64,000 nt of DNA from JACCTU01 sp963700495 (GCA_963700495.1 CAVOXT010000001.1:434001-498000), one strand, 5' to 3'; shown: positions 15,641 through 26,837, numbered from the stretch's first letter. Translations and numbers: made by a program. The notes: generated by a model not told the origin, from the letters alone.

Positions 15641-17530
15641 ATGGGCGACACGGTGTTCGTCCGCGGCGGAGGCCCGGCGCCGGAAAGCGCCGGCGACCAG
15701 CAGCGCCCTCGCCGCCGCACCTGGTGGGAGGTGATGCATCCCGAGGGAGCCCAGGGAAACTTCAGGGACCTCCCGGAGCTGCTCGCCGACTCGTTCCGGC
15801 TCGTCTGGAGCGCAGGTCGGAACACGTTCCTGATCACGTCGTCGCTCCAGCTGATCTCGGCCGTCGCGATCGCGGCGCAGCTCTTCATGACGAAGGCGCT
15901 CTTCGAGGCCGTGCTGAGCGCGGGCGGTACGGATGACCTCGCGAGCATCCTGCCGTCGCTCATCGGCGTGGTCACGATCACGATCGCGCTCGACTTCGCG
16001 AACGCGATCGAGACCGAGCAGAGCCGCATCCTGTCGGAGCTCGTCGGGCGCAAGGCGTTCGACCGCGTGCTCGACGTCTCGACGCGTGTCGACCTGCTCG
16101 CGTTCGAGTCGCCGGACTTCTACGACCGGCTTGCGCGTGCACGCGCGCAGGGCCAGTTCCGGTCGCTCCAGACCGTAAACGGGCTGGTCGGGATCGTCGG
16201 CGGGGTCGTCGCCGCGGCGGGGATCATCTTCGCCCTCGCTGCGATGCAACCGCTCCTGCTCCCCTTTGTCTTCATCGGCTATCTGCCGCTCTGGCTCGTC
16301 GCCTCGCGTAACTCGCGCGACCTGTACGGGTTCATGCACGGGATGACGCCGAACGAGCGCGCCCGTACGTACCTGCAGTCGATCCTGACGCGCCGCGATC
16401 CGGCGAAGGAGGTCCGCGCCTTCGGGACGGCCGACTTCCTGCGCGAGCGCTACGACCGTCTCTACGACGAGCGGATCGCGGAGCTTCGCTCGCTCGCGAA
16501 GCGGCGCACCTGGTGGTCGCTGCTCGGCTCGCTCATCTCGCAGGCCGTGACCGCGCTCACGATCGCGGCGCTCGCGTTCCTCTTCGTCGACGGGAAGATG
16601 GACCTCGCGGCGACGGGTGCTGCGGTCTTCGGCCTCTACCAGCTGAGCGGGCGGCTTCGCAGCATCCACTTCAGCGCGGCGGGGCTGTACGAGGCGATGC
16701 TCTTCATCCGCGACTACTCGTCCTTCATCGCGATCGACACGACGACCGGCGGTAACCCGGCACCGCGCAGCTTCGAGCGGCTCGTTGCCGAGAACGTGTC
16801 GTTCACCTATCCCGAGTCGCACCGGCCGGCACTCGACGGCGTGACGCTCGAGATCGGCAGCGGCGAGGTCGTCGCCCTCGTCGGCGAGAACGGCTCCGGC
16901 AAGACGACACTCGCGAAGATCGTCGCCGGCCTCTTCCGCCCGGCCTCGGGCCGCGTGCTCTGGGACGGCGTCGACGTCGCCGAGGTCGACCCGGAGGAGC
17001 TGCGCGAGTCGATCGCCGTGATCTTCCAGGACTTCCAGCAGTACCTGCTCCCCGCGCGCGAGAACGTCGGCATGGGTCGGCACGCGCACATCGACGACGT
17101 CGACTCCGTGATCGGCGCAGCGACGCGTGCCGATGCCCACGACTTCCTCTCGAGCCTGCCCGAGGGCTACGAGACGATGCTCGGCCGCGAGTTCTCGGGC
17201 GGCTACGACCTCTCGATCGGCCAGTGGCAGCGCATCGCGCTCGCGCGGGCCTTCTTCCGCGACGCGCCGTTCGTGATCCTCGACGAGCCGACCGCGTCTC
17301 TCGACGCCCGCGCCGAGAGCCGCCTGTTCGAGCGTCTCGGCGAGCTGCTCGAGGGCCGTTCGGTGCTGCTGATCTCGCACAGGTTCTCGAGCGTCCGGTC
17401 GGCCGACCGGATCTACGTCCTCGAGCACGGCCGGGTCGTCGAGCAGGGCTCGCACGACGAGCTGATGGCCGCCGACGGGCGGTACGCCGAGCTGTTCACG
17501 CTCCAGGCGCGTGCGTACCTCGGCTCGTAG
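15641..17530 (+). CDS. ABC exporter, fused permease and ATPase
   Basis: 629 residues. The N-terminal type IV exporter membrane domain (about 45-350) is followed by the ATPase (about 370-625) with Walker A VGENGSGKTT, Q-loop FQDFQQY, signature LSIGQWQR in place of LSGGQ, Walker B VILDEPTASLD and H-loop LISHRFSS. It should work as a homodimer exporting a lipid, peptide or drug; substrate unknown. TACAAC (15628-15633) lies 7 nt before the ATG. It is divergent from the cellulase and shares its regulatory gap. Confidence 0.87.
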   Translation: MGDTVFVRGGGPAPESAGDQQRPRRRTWWEVMHPEGAQGNFRDLPELLADSFRLVWSAGRNTFLITSSLQLISAVAIAAQLFMTKALFEAVLSAGGTDDLASILPSLIGVVTITIALDFANAIETEQSRILSELVGRKAFDRVLDVSTRVDLLAFESPDFYDRLARARAQGQFRSLQTVNGLVGIVGGVVAAAGIIFALAAMQPLLLPFVFIGYLPLWLVASRNSRDLYGFMHGMTPNERARTYLQSILTRRDPAKEVRAFGTADFLRERYDRLYDERIAELRSLAKRRTWWSLLGSLISQAVTALTIAALAFLFVDGKMDLAATGAAVFGLYQLSGRLRSIHFSAAGLYEAMLFIRDYSSFIAIDTTTGGNPAPRSFERLVAENVSFTYPESHRPALDGVTLEIGSGEVVALVGENGSGKTTLAKIVAGLFRPASGRVLWDGVDVAEVDPEELRESIAVIFQDFQQYLLPARENVGMGRHAHIDDVDSVIGAATRADAHDFLSSLPEGYETMLGREFSGGYDLSIGQWQRIALARAFFRDAPFVILDEPTASLDARAESRLFERLGELLEGRSVLLISHRFSSVRSADRIYVLEHGRVVEQGSHDELMAADGRYAELFTLQARAYLGS

Positions 17531-17569
17531 GGAGGGCGCTCCGGCTACCCGCATCTGGTCGGGCCAAGC

Positions 17570-18611
17570 TCAGGCTGACCCCCGCCGAACGAGCGTGGTC
17601 TCGAAGATCACGTGCTCGTCGACGGCCACGGTGCCGGCGATTCGGCCCTGGAGGAGACCCACGAGGCTGCGTGCCATGTCCTCGAGCGGCTGGCGCATCG
17701 TCGTCAGCGGGGGCAGCGTCGAGCCGGCGATCGGCGCGTCGTCGAACCCGACCACGGCGACGTCGTCGGGGATTCGCCGGCCGCTCGCACGGAGCGCGAG
17801 GATCGCGCCGGCCGCCATCGGATCGGAGGCGGCGACGACGGCGTCGATCGCGGGCTCCCGTTCGAGCAGCACCTCCATCGCGGCCTCGCCTCCTGCGACG
17901 CTGAAGTCGCCGTCCGCGGCGAGCTCTGGCCGGAAGCCGAGCCCGGCGGCGGCGAGCGCGTCTCGATAGCCCTCGAAGCGATCCACGGCGACCGTCATGT
18001 CGAGGGGCCCGTGGATCGCGCCGATCGTCCGCCGGCCCGACGAGGTGAGAAACGCCGCTGCCTCACGTGCGCCGGCGCGGTTGTCGGCGTCGACGTAGGG
18101 CAGGGTCTGACCCGGCTGTGGGCGGCCGGTGAGCACGGTCGGGACGCCTGCCGCGATCAGCCGCTCCGGGAGCGGGTCGTCGCCGTGGAGGCACATCAGC
18201 ATCACACCGTCGACGTGACCCTGCCGGACGTACCGCTCGACCTTCGCGTGCTCGTGGTTCGGTGCGAGGAGGAGGACGAGCTGGAGCTCGGTGTCGCTGA
18301 TCGCCGCGACGGCACCACGAACGATGGCCGCCGAAGAAGGGGTCGGAGAACAGCCGGCTCTCCGGCTCGGAGAGCACGAGTGCAACCGTGTCCGTTCGTC
18401 GGGTGACGAGGCTGCGGGCCGCCCGGTTCGGCACGTACCCGAGCTTCGCGACCGCCGACTCGACCGCCGAACGTGTCCCGGGGCTGACCCGCGCCGAGCC
18501 GTTGACGACGCGCGAGACCGTTGCGATCGACACACCGGCGAGACTCGCGACTTCGTCGAGCGTCGGTCGAAGCCGGCGCTGCTGCAGCCGTTTGCTCACG
18601 GGGTGCATCAT
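17570..18611 (-). pseudogene. LacI-family transcriptional regulator, one frameshift
   Basis: The N-terminal piece (18611 to about 18332) has the LacI HTH: TLDEVASLAGVSIATVSRVV and the hinge KLGYVPNRAARSLV. The C-terminal piece (about 18330 to 17570) is a periplasmic-binding-like effector domain with VDGVMLM, GYRDALAAAG and VVGFDDAPIAGSTLPPLTTM. They lie in different frames. Removing one C in the ggccgccg tract near 18326-18333 restores the join FFGG-IVRGAVAAI. It is a plausible regulator of the nearby operator 15571-15584. A consensus error is as likely as a real mutation. Confidence 0.8.
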
Positions 18612-18663
18612 GACCGTCGCGGGCTACGATGACCCCGGCGGGACGCGTGTCCCGTCGTTCGTC

Positions 18664-21600
18664 ATGGACCGTCCGACGCTGCAGCTGCCGATCCTGCACC
18701 CCCTCGTCCGCGAGGTCGCGGAGACCGACCGGCTGCGCGAGTTCGCGCAGGCGCTGCCGACTCGCGCTCGTGTGTCCGAGTCCGCGCTCCCGCTCGTCGT
18801 CTCGGCGCTCTACGAGGAGCTCGGCCGCGGGCTCGTCGTGCTCCTGCCGGAGGACGCCGACGCGCGCGACCTCGCCGAATCGGCCGGGTGGCTGCTCGGC
18901 GTCGAGCGAGTCGCGTTCCTGCCGAGTCGCGGGGTTCGCTGGGAGTCGGGCCTGACGCCGCCGCCGCACCTCGTCGGCGAGCGGGCGCGGGCGCTGGACG
19001 TGCTCGCGGAGGGCGGTCTCGTGTGCGCGTCGGCGACGGCGCTCGCGGAGCCCATCCCGCCCCGCCACGCACGTCCCGAGCCGATCCGGATCGCCGTCGG
19101 CGCCGAGCCCGGCGTCGAGGGGCTCGCAGAGGAGCTCGGGCTCGCCGGCTACGAGCGGGTCGACCGGGTCGAGGACCGCGGCCAGTTCGCCGTCCGCGGC
19201 GGTCTGATCGACGTCTTCCCGACGACGGGGCGCGAGCCGATCCGCGTCGAGTTCTTCGGGGACGAGGTCGAGCAGGTGCGGGCCTTCTCGCCCTTCACGC
19301 AGCGCGCGCTTCGCCCGCTCGAGGACGCGCTCGTCTACCCGGCCGCCGAGCGGCGGGCCGACCTGCTCGATCCAAGTAACAGTCTGTTACTTGAGGAAGG
19401 CGAAGTGCCGAGCGTCCCCGGGGACCTCGTGGGCGTCCTCAGCGGACCGCCCGACCTCGTCTGGGAGCCCACCGAGGTGAAGCGCGTCTGGCTCGAGGAG
19501 TTCGGGCGAGACGACTTCAGCCTGCGCGGCGCGACGGAGCTCGACCCGCTGCCCTCGGCGCAGCCGTTCGCGTTCGAGGCACAGAAGCCGGCCCTGTCCG
19601 CGCGCGGCCTGGCCGAAGCCGAGAAGGAGCTCTCGGGGCTCGTGCGCGCGGGCAACCGGGTCGTGGTCGCCTTTCCGCACCGCGGTGAAGCGGTCCGAAC
19701 CCAGAACATGCTGCGCCGGATCGAGGCGCGCGTGCTCGAGGAGGGCGAGCAGTTCCCGCGTGAGCCCGAGCTCGTCTTCGCGGTCGCGCCGGCGCGGCGC
19801 GGGTTCGTCTGGCGCGACCTCGGGCTCGTCCTGCTCCCCGACTCGCAGATCTTCCGCCGCCGCCCGCCGCGCGCTGCGGAGCGCATGGGCCGCGCACTCC
19901 AGTCGTTCGCCGACCTGCGCACGGGCGACTACGTGGTGCACGAGGACCACGGCGTCGGGAAGCTCCTCGGCTTCGAGACCAAGGCGGTCGCGGGCGTCAC
20001 GCGCGACTATCTCTTCCTCGCCTTCCGAGGCGACGACCGGCTCTACGTACCCCACGAGCAGATCGGCAAGGTCTCACGCTACGTCGGGGCCGACGGAAAC
20101 GCGCCCGCGCTTTCGAAGCTGGGCGGCAAGGCGTGGGACCGGCTCAAGGCCCGTGCCCGCGAGGGCGTGCGCGAGCTGGCCGGCGATCTGCTTCGACTGT
20201 ACGCCGACCGGCAGCAGGCGCCCGGGTTTGCCTTCACAATCGGCAACGACTGGCTCGAGCGGCTGGAGGCCGAGTTCCCCTACCGCGAGACCGAGGACCA
20301 GCAGCGCGCCATCGAGGCGGTCAAGGAAGACCTCGAAGCGCCTCATCCGATGGATCGGCTCGTGTGCGGAGACGTCGGCTTCGGCAAGACCGAGGTCGCG
20401 ATCCGCGCCGCGTTCGCCGTCGCCGTCAACGGGAAGCAGGCGCTGCTGCTCGCGCCGACGACGATCCTCGCCGAGCAGCACTGGAACACGTTCCGCTCCC
20501 GATACCGGGACTTTCCTGTTCGGGTGGAGATGGTGTCGCGCTTCCGCAGCACGACGGACACGAAGAAGATCCTCGCCGATTTTCGGGAGGGGAAGGTCGA
20601 CGTCCTGATCGGTACGCACCGCGTCCTCTCACGCGACGTGATGCCGAAGGACCTTGGGCTCGTGATCGTCGACGAGGAGCAGCGCTTCGGCGTCGCTCAG
20701 AAGGAGTTGCTCAAGCAGCTCCGGCTCGAGGTCGACGTGCTCGCGCTCTCGGCGACGCCGATCCCGCGCACGCTCCACATGTCTCTCGCGGGGCTCCGCG
20801 ACATCTCGATCATCGAGACCCCACCCGAGGGGCGGCGCCCGATCCGCACGCACGTCGGCGAGTACGACGAGGAGTTGATCAAGACCGCGCTCGAGCGCGA
20901 GGTCGAGCGCGAGGGACAGGCGTTCTACCTCCACAACCGCGTCGAGACGATCGACGAGGCCGCGGCAAAGCTGCAGCAGCTCTGCCCGCAGCTGCGCTTC
21001 CTCGTAGGGCACGGGCAGATGAAGGAGCACGAGCTCGAGGAGAAGATGCATGCGTTCCTGCGCGGCGACGCCGACGTCCTCGTCTCGACGACGATCATCG
21101 AGTCCGGCCTCGACATCCCGCAGGCGAACACGCTCGTGGTCGAGCGGGCCGACAAGCTCGGGCTGGCGCAGCTGTACCAGATCCGCGGACGGGTCGGCCG
21201 CTCGAATCAGACCGCGTACGCGTACCTCCTCTACCCCGATGCGCACGAGCTCAGCCCCGAAGCCCGAGCGCGGCTCTCGACGCTCGCCGACCACACGGAG
21301 CTCGGGGCCGGCTTCGCGATCGCGATGCGCGACCTCGAGATCCGCGGAGCCGGGAACCTCCTCGGGGCAGAGCAGTCCGGCCACGTCGCCGCGGTCGGGT
21401 TCGAGCTCTATGTCGAGCTGCTCCACGAGGCCGTCGCCGAGCTCTCGGGCCAGCGCCGCGCCGCCGCGCGCCCCGTGCGGATCGACGCGCGGGTGGACGC
21501 GTACGTGCCCGCGACCTACATCGGCTCAGAGGCGCTGAAGATCGACCTGCACCGGCGGCTGACGCTCACCGAGACCGACGACGAACTGCGGGAGCTCCAC

Positions 21601-21894
21601 GCCGCGACGGAGGATCGCTTCGGGCCGGTCCCGGAGCCGGTCGAGAACCTGTTCGCGATCCAGGACGCCAAGCTGAAGCTCGCCAGGATCGGGGCCGACT
21701 ATCTCTACTACCGAGGCGGCCGCGCAGCGGTCGGGCCGATCGTTCTCGGCTCAGGCGAGCTGCGCGAGCTGAGGAACCGCGTGGCAGCCGCCGTCTACAG
21801 CACCGGGAACCGTGAAGTTACGTTCAGGACAGATGAATTCGCGGGGGCGACGCGGCTGGTCGATGCTATCTTGGACGCGCGCCAGGCAGCCTAG
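18664..21894 (+). CDS. mfd: Transcription-repair coupling factor
   Basis: 1076 residues. The N-terminal UvrB-like region (to about 230) is followed by a linker, the RNA-polymerase-interacting domain (about 420-490, beginning GDYVVHEDHGVGK), the translocase with Walker A GDVGFGKTEVA and DEEQ box DEEQRFGV, motif SATPIPRTLHMS, and the TRCF C-terminal domain. It removes stalled RNA polymerase and recruits UvrA. ATG 18664 was chosen over an upstream in-frame ATG at 18610 inside the LacI region, because TACGAT (18625-18630) lies between them. A small AT-rich palindrome sits at 19373-19393. Confidence 0.95.
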   Translation: MDRPTLQLPILHPLVREVAETDRLREFAQALPTRARVSESALPLVVSALYEELGRGLVVLLPEDADARDLAESAGWLLGVERVAFLPSRGVRWESGLTPPPHLVGERARALDVLAEGGLVCASATALAEPIPPRHARPEPIRIAVGAEPGVEGLAEELGLAGYERVDRVEDRGQFAVRGGLIDVFPTTGREPIRVEFFGDEVEQVRAFSPFTQRALRPLEDALVYPAAERRADLLDPSNSLLLEEGEVPSVPGDLVGVLSGPPDLVWEPTEVKRVWLEEFGRDDFSLRGATELDPLPSAQPFAFEAQKPALSARGLAEAEKELSGLVRAGNRVVVAFPHRGEAVRTQNMLRRIEARVLEEGEQFPREPELVFAVAPARRGFVWRDLGLVLLPDSQIFRRRPPRAAERMGRALQSFADLRTGDYVVHEDHGVGKLLGFETKAVAGVTRDYLFLAFRGDDRLYVPHEQIGKVSRYVGADGNAPALSKLGGKAWDRLKARAREGVRELAGDLLRLYADRQQAPGFAFTIGNDWLERLEAEFPYRETEDQQRAIEAVKEDLEAPHPMDRLVCGDVGFGKTEVAIRAAFAVAVNGKQALLLAPTTILAEQHWNTFRSRYRDFPVRVEMVSRFRSTTDTKKILADFREGKVDVLIGTHRVLSRDVMPKDLGLVIVDEEQRFGVAQKELLKQLRLEVDVLALSATPIPRTLHMSLAGLRDISIIETPPEGRRPIRTHVGEYDEELIKTALEREVEREGQAFYLHNRVETIDEAAAKLQQLCPQLRFLVGHGQMKEHELEEKMHAFLRGDADVLVSTTIIESGLDIPQANTLVVERADKLGLAQLYQIRGRVGRSNQTAYAYLLYPDAHELSPEARARLSTLADHTELGAGFAIAMRDLEIRGAGNLLGAEQSGHVAAVGFELYVELLHEAVAELSGQRRAAARPVRIDARVDAYVPATYIGSEALKIDLHRRLTLTETDDELRELHAATEDRFGPVPEPVENLFAIQDAKLKLARIGADYLYYRGGRAAVGPIVLGSGELRELRNRVAAAVYSTGNREVTFRTDEFAGATRLVDAILDARQAA
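19373..19393. repeat. AT-rich 9-bp inverted repeat inside mfd
   Basis: CAAGTAACA (19373-19381) and TGTTACTTG (19385-19393) flank gtc. It encodes part of a SNSLLLEE linker using AGT, TTA and CTT, which are very rare in this GC-rich coding. The composition differs sharply from the surroundings. Confidence 0.5.
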
Positions 21895-21907
21895 GCGCCT
21901 TTTTCCT

Positions 21908-22915
21908 GTGCGAAAGATCCCTTTCATCTTCGTCGTCGCGCTGCTCGCGCTGGTCGCCCTCGGCATGTCCGGCTGCGGCAGCGACGACAAGAACGTTCCC
22001 GACGGAGCGGTCGCGCTCGTCGACGGCCAGGAGATCACGAAGTCGGAGTTCGACGCGCTGATGGCCCGCGCGAAGACCTCCTACGTGCAGAACAAGCGAG
22101 CGTTCCCGAAGGTCGGGACGCCCGAGTACAGGACGCTCCAGAACCAGGCTGTCGCGTATCTCGTGCAGCAGGAGAAGTACCGCCAGAAGGCCGAAGACCT
22201 CGACCTCAAGGTCTCGGACAAGGAGCTGGACGAGCGGCTGAAGCAGGTCAAGCAGCAGTACTTCGGCGGCGACGAGACCAAGTTCAAGGCGAATCTGAAG
22301 GCACAGGGTTTGACCGAGAGCGACGTTCGCCTCGAGATCGAGAACCAGCTGATCTCCGAGAAGATCTACGCGAAGGTGACCGAGGACGTGAAGGTCACCG
22401 ACGACGAGATCACGACCTACTACAACAAGCACAAGGCCGACTACAAGGTGGCCTCCTCGCGCGACGTGCGGCACATCCTCGTCGCCAAGAAGGCGCTTGC
22501 CGACGACATCGAGTCGCAGCTCAAGAGCGGCGGAAACTTCGCAGCGCTCGCGAAGAAGTACTCGACCGACCCCGGCTCGAAGGCGAACGGCGGCAAGCTG
22601 ACGGTGCGTAAGGGCGAGACCGTTCCGGCGTTCGACAAGGTCGCGTTCGAGCTCGACAAGAACGAGCTCTCCGCACCGGTGAAGACGCAGTACGGCTGGC
22701 ACATCATCCAGGCGCTCTCCGACGTCAAGCCGCCGTCGCAGACGGCCCTCAAGGACGTGAAGGAGCAGATCCGGCAGCAGCTGCTGCAGGAGAAGCGCCA
22801 GAAGGCGATCTCGGACTGGTCGAAGGACACGAACGACGAGTTCAAGAACAACATCGCCTATCAGGTCGGCTACGCGCCGCCTGCGACCACCGGAACGACG
22901 ACCGCCAGCAATTGA
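21908..22915 (+). CDS. SurA/PpiC-type peptidyl-prolyl isomerase lipoprotein
   Basis: 335 residues. A lipoprotein signal ends with lipobox ALGMSGC (Cys about 23). A SurA_N-like helical chaperone region spans about 40-190 (VDGQEITKSEFDAL, repeated charged helices). The parvulin domain spans about 195-295, with RDVRHILVAKK, GGNFAALAKKYSTDPGS and YGWHIIQ. The tail is Gln/Lys-rich and ends Thr-rich. It is an outer-surface foldase or chaperone for exported proteins. A probable -10 TATCTT (21867-21872) lies in the end of mfd. The stop overlaps the mazG TTG start. Confidence 0.9.
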   Translation: MRKIPFIFVVALLALVALGMSGCGSDDKNVPDGAVALVDGQEITKSEFDALMARAKTSYVQNKRAFPKVGTPEYRTLQNQAVAYLVQQEKYRQKAEDLDLKVSDKELDERLKQVKQQYFGGDETKFKANLKAQGLTESDVRLEIENQLISEKIYAKVTEDVKVTDDEITTYYNKHKADYKVASSRDVRHILVAKKALADDIESQLKSGGNFAALAKKYSTDPGSKANGGKLTVRKGETVPAFDKVAFELDKNELSAPVKTQYGWHIIQALSDVKPPSQTALKDVKEQIRQQLLQEKRQKAISDWSKDTNDEFKNNIAYQVGYAPPATTGTTTASN

Positions 22916-23693
22916 GCCTCTCCGAGGCGCTGCTCGACCTGCAGCGTCTGACGGAGCGTCTGCGGCGCGACTGTCCGTGGGACCGCGAGCAGACCGCGGC
23001 GACGATCGTCCCGCACACCGTCGAGGAGGCCTACGAGGTCGCCGACGCAGCACTCGCCGCCGACGACGAGAAGCTGCTCGACGAGCTCGGCGACCTGCTC
23101 TTCCAGGTCTACTTCCTCGCGCTGCTCCTGTCGGAGCAGCGCCACGGAGACCTGGAAGACGTCGCGCGGAACGCCCACGACAAGCTCGTGCGCAGGCATC
23201 CGCACGTCTTCGGAGAGCGCGAAGCCGATAGTGCCGGCGAAGTGCGCCGGCACTGGGAACGGATCAAGCGCGAGGACGAAGGGCGCGAGGGCGTCTTCCA
23301 CCACGTTCCCGAGAACCTTCCGGCGCTGCTCTACGCCCGGAAGGTGCAGCGGCGTGCCGCGGCCGTCGGGTTCGAGTACGCGGACGCAGCGGGAGCGCTT
23401 GCGGACCTCGACGACGAGTTGAGCGAGCTGCGCTCCGAGTTGCGCACCGAGTCGGCACCGGAGACACCGCCGGATCCGCGCCAGGCGGAGGAGCTCGGCG
23501 ACGTTCTGTTCGCGGCCGTGAACGTGGCGCGCAAGCTGAACGTCGACCCCGAGCTCGAGCTCCGCCGCGCGTCGCGGCGCTTCGTCGCGCGCGTCGAGGA
23601 GGCCGAGCGGCTCGCGCGGGCTGCGGGCGAGCAGTGGACAGAGCTTCCCGTCGACGAGCAAGATCGGTACTTCGACCTCGCAAAGGAGACCGA

Positions 23694-23697
<4 letters not shown>
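22912..23697 (+). CDS. mazG: Nucleoside triphosphate pyrophosphohydrolase MazG
   Basis: 261 residues with tandem MazG domains. The first has CPWDREQTAATIVPHTVEEAYEV-type EExxE metal ligands and DELGDLLFQV; the second has AEELGDVLFAAVN. It hydrolyses (d)NTPs to NMP and PPi, cleaning nucleotide pools. The TTG start was chosen because it overlaps the upstream stop as TTGA and supplies the family N-terminus LLDLQRLTERLR. The end overlaps the eno ATG (ATGA). MazG next to enolase is a common actinobacterial order. Confidence 0.93.
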
Positions 23698-24965
<1,268 letters not shown>

Positions 24966-24991
24966 CGAACGCCCTCGCTACGCTAGGACCC

Positions 24992-26408
24992 ATGGCCGTC
25001 GTCGAACCGCGGCGCACGAAGATCGTCGCGACGATCGGCCCCGCGTCGGGAAACAAGCAGACGATGGAAGCGCTCGTGCGCTCCGGGATGGACGGTGCGC
25101 GGCTGAACTTCTCGCACGGGACGCGCGAGCAGCACGCCGAGTGGGCGCGCCTGATCCGAGAGGTGCAGGAGGAGGTGAGCCGTCCGCTCGCGCTGATCGC
25201 CGACCTCCAGGGGCCCAAGCTCCGGATCGGCGACATCGAAGGGTCGGTCTCGCTCGTGCGCGGTCAGGAGATCGTGGTGATCGGCGGGAAGGAGCCGAGC
25301 GACGGCTGCCTCCCGGTGCAGCCCGTCGGTGATCGGCGAGGTGCTCCGGCCCGGACACGAGGTGCTGATCGACGACGGTCACGTGCGCCTGCTCGTGCGC
25401 GACGTCAAGAAGGGCCGCGCGAGCTGCACGGTCGTAGTCGGCGGCGAGGTCAGCGCTCACAAGGGCGTCAACCTCCCGGGTGTCCCGGTTCCGATTCCGG
25501 CGCTCACCAAGAAGGACACCGAGGACCTCGAGTTCGCGCTCAAGCTCGGAGTCGACTTCGTCGCACTCTCGTTCGTTCGCTCAGCGGTCGACGTGCGCGA
25601 CCTCCGGGCCTTGATCGCGCAGGCCGACTCCCATGCGCACGTGATCGCGAAGATCGAGAAGTCCGAGGCGATCGACGCCCTCGACGAGATCCTGCAGGAG
25701 TCCGATGCGGTGATGGTCGCGCGCGGCGACCTCGGCGTCGAGATCGGGCCGGCGGCCGTGCCGCTGCTCCAGAAGCGGATCATCCACCGCGCGCTCGACC
25801 GCGGGAAGCCTGTGATCACGGCAACGCAGATGCTCGAGTCGATGCTGCACCAGCCCGAGCCGACGCGCGCCGAGGCGAGTGACGTCGCGAACGCCGTGCT
25901 CGACGGCACGTCGGCGGTGATGCTCTCGGGCGAGACGGCCATGGGCGACTACCCGGTCGAGGCGGTCTCGTACATGGACCGGATCGCGCGCGCGGTCGAG
26001 CCGAGCCTCGGCTACCGCCACCAGCTGCCCGAGGTGGGTGAGCAGCCGACGATCGGCGAGGCGATGTCGAACGCCGCGTGCGACCTCGCCGAGGCGCTCG
26101 GCGCACGCGCGATCGTCGTCCCGACCTACACCGGCCGGACGGCGTCCGTCGTCGCGCGGCTGCGGCCGCGCCGCCCGATCCTCGGCCTCAGCCACCACCA
26201 GTACGCGCTCCAGCACATGGCGCTCGAGTGGGGTGTCACGCCGTGGGGGATCGAGGAGTCCGAGAGCGTCGAAGATCTTTGGGGGGTCTCGCTCGACGCG
26301 GTCCGAGACAGCGGCCTCGTCGTCGAGGGCGACCGGGTCGTGATCACCGCGGGCACGGCCGTGAACATCCCCGGCTCCACGAACGTGATCAAGGTCGAGG
26401 TCGCGTAG
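24992..26408 (+). pseudogene. pyk: Pyruvate kinase, split by one frameshift
   Basis: Piece 1 (24992 to about 25322) gives RRTKIVATIGPAS, MDGARLNFSHG and DLQGPKLRIG. Piece 2 (about 25323-26408) gives the rest: KGVNLPGVPVPIPALTKKD, the catalytic AKIEKSEAID, MVARGDLGVEI, ATQMLESM and GETAMGDYPVEA, ending naturally. Together they make about 471 residues, normal for Pyk, which converts PEP and ADP to pyruvate and ATP. An extra C in gcagcccgtcgg (about 25321-25325) breaks the frame; without it the reading is PVQPSVIGEV. An essential glycolytic gene is unlikely to be truly broken. TACGCT (24979-24984) is 7 nt before the ATG. Confidence 0.85.
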
Positions 26409-26417
26409 GAGGGCTTG

Positions 26418-26837
26418 GTGGAAGGGGCCTCGTCGCCGAGCCCTCCTGAGGGAGGAAGGCGCCCGTCGCCGCGCGAACTGGTCGCGGCGATGGCGAAGCG
26501 TCCTCCCAAGCGCACCGCGCGCTCGAGCCTCGCCCTCCGCTGGCTCGCGGTCGGTGCGCTCGTGCTCGTCGGTCTCCTGTACTACCGGCCGTTTCGCACG
26601 TACCTCGACCGCCGTGAGTCTGTCGCAGCACGGCAGGCGCAGGTCTCGGCGCTCGCCGAACGGCATGCCGCACTCGAGCGGAGACTGCGCTACGTCTCGA
26701 GCCGGGCAGCGGTGGCGCGGGAGGCGCGGCGGATTGCCTACGTCAAGCCGGGCGAGCGGCTCTTCATCGTCAAGGGCATTCCGGCCTGGCGGGCGGCGAA
26801 GCGCACCGAGGCTACGATCGCGCGCGGTGGACGATAG
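26418..26837 (+). CDS. ftsB: FtsB/DivIC septum-formation initiator
   Basis: 139 residues. A Pro/Arg-rich cytoplasmic segment precedes one transmembrane helix (about 43-58, LAVGALVLVGLLYY) and an extracytoplasmic coiled coil (about 60-100). The conserved end EARRIAYVKPGERLFIV is typical of FtsB/DivIC. It bridges FtsQ and FtsL in the divisome. GTG 26418 has a GGAGG site 5 nt upstream; ATG 26490 is an alternative. It sits between pyk and DUF501, the standard actinobacterial location. Confidence 0.86.
   Translation: MEGASSPSPPEGGRRPSPRELVAAMAKRPPKRTARSSLALRWLAVGALVLVGLLYYRPFRTYLDRRESVAARQAQVSALAERHAALERRLRYVSSRAAVAREARRIAYVKPGERLFIVKGIPAWRAAKRTEATIARGGR

Noticed and set aside
17160..17250. ABC exporter signature LSIGQ instead of LSGGQ as an inactivating change
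   Set aside because: This variant is common in exporters of this type with intact Walker motifs, so it is not treated as a defect.
18610..18663. Upstream in-frame ATG of mfd at 18610
   Set aside because: It would overlap the LacI start on the other strand and precedes the likely -10 TACGAT at 18625; ATG 18664 fits better.
23229..23253. Inverted repeat AGTGCCGGCG / CGCCGGCACT inside mazG
   Set aside because: Lies in conserved coding sequence with ordinary codons and no regulatory context; kept out as a chance GC repeat.
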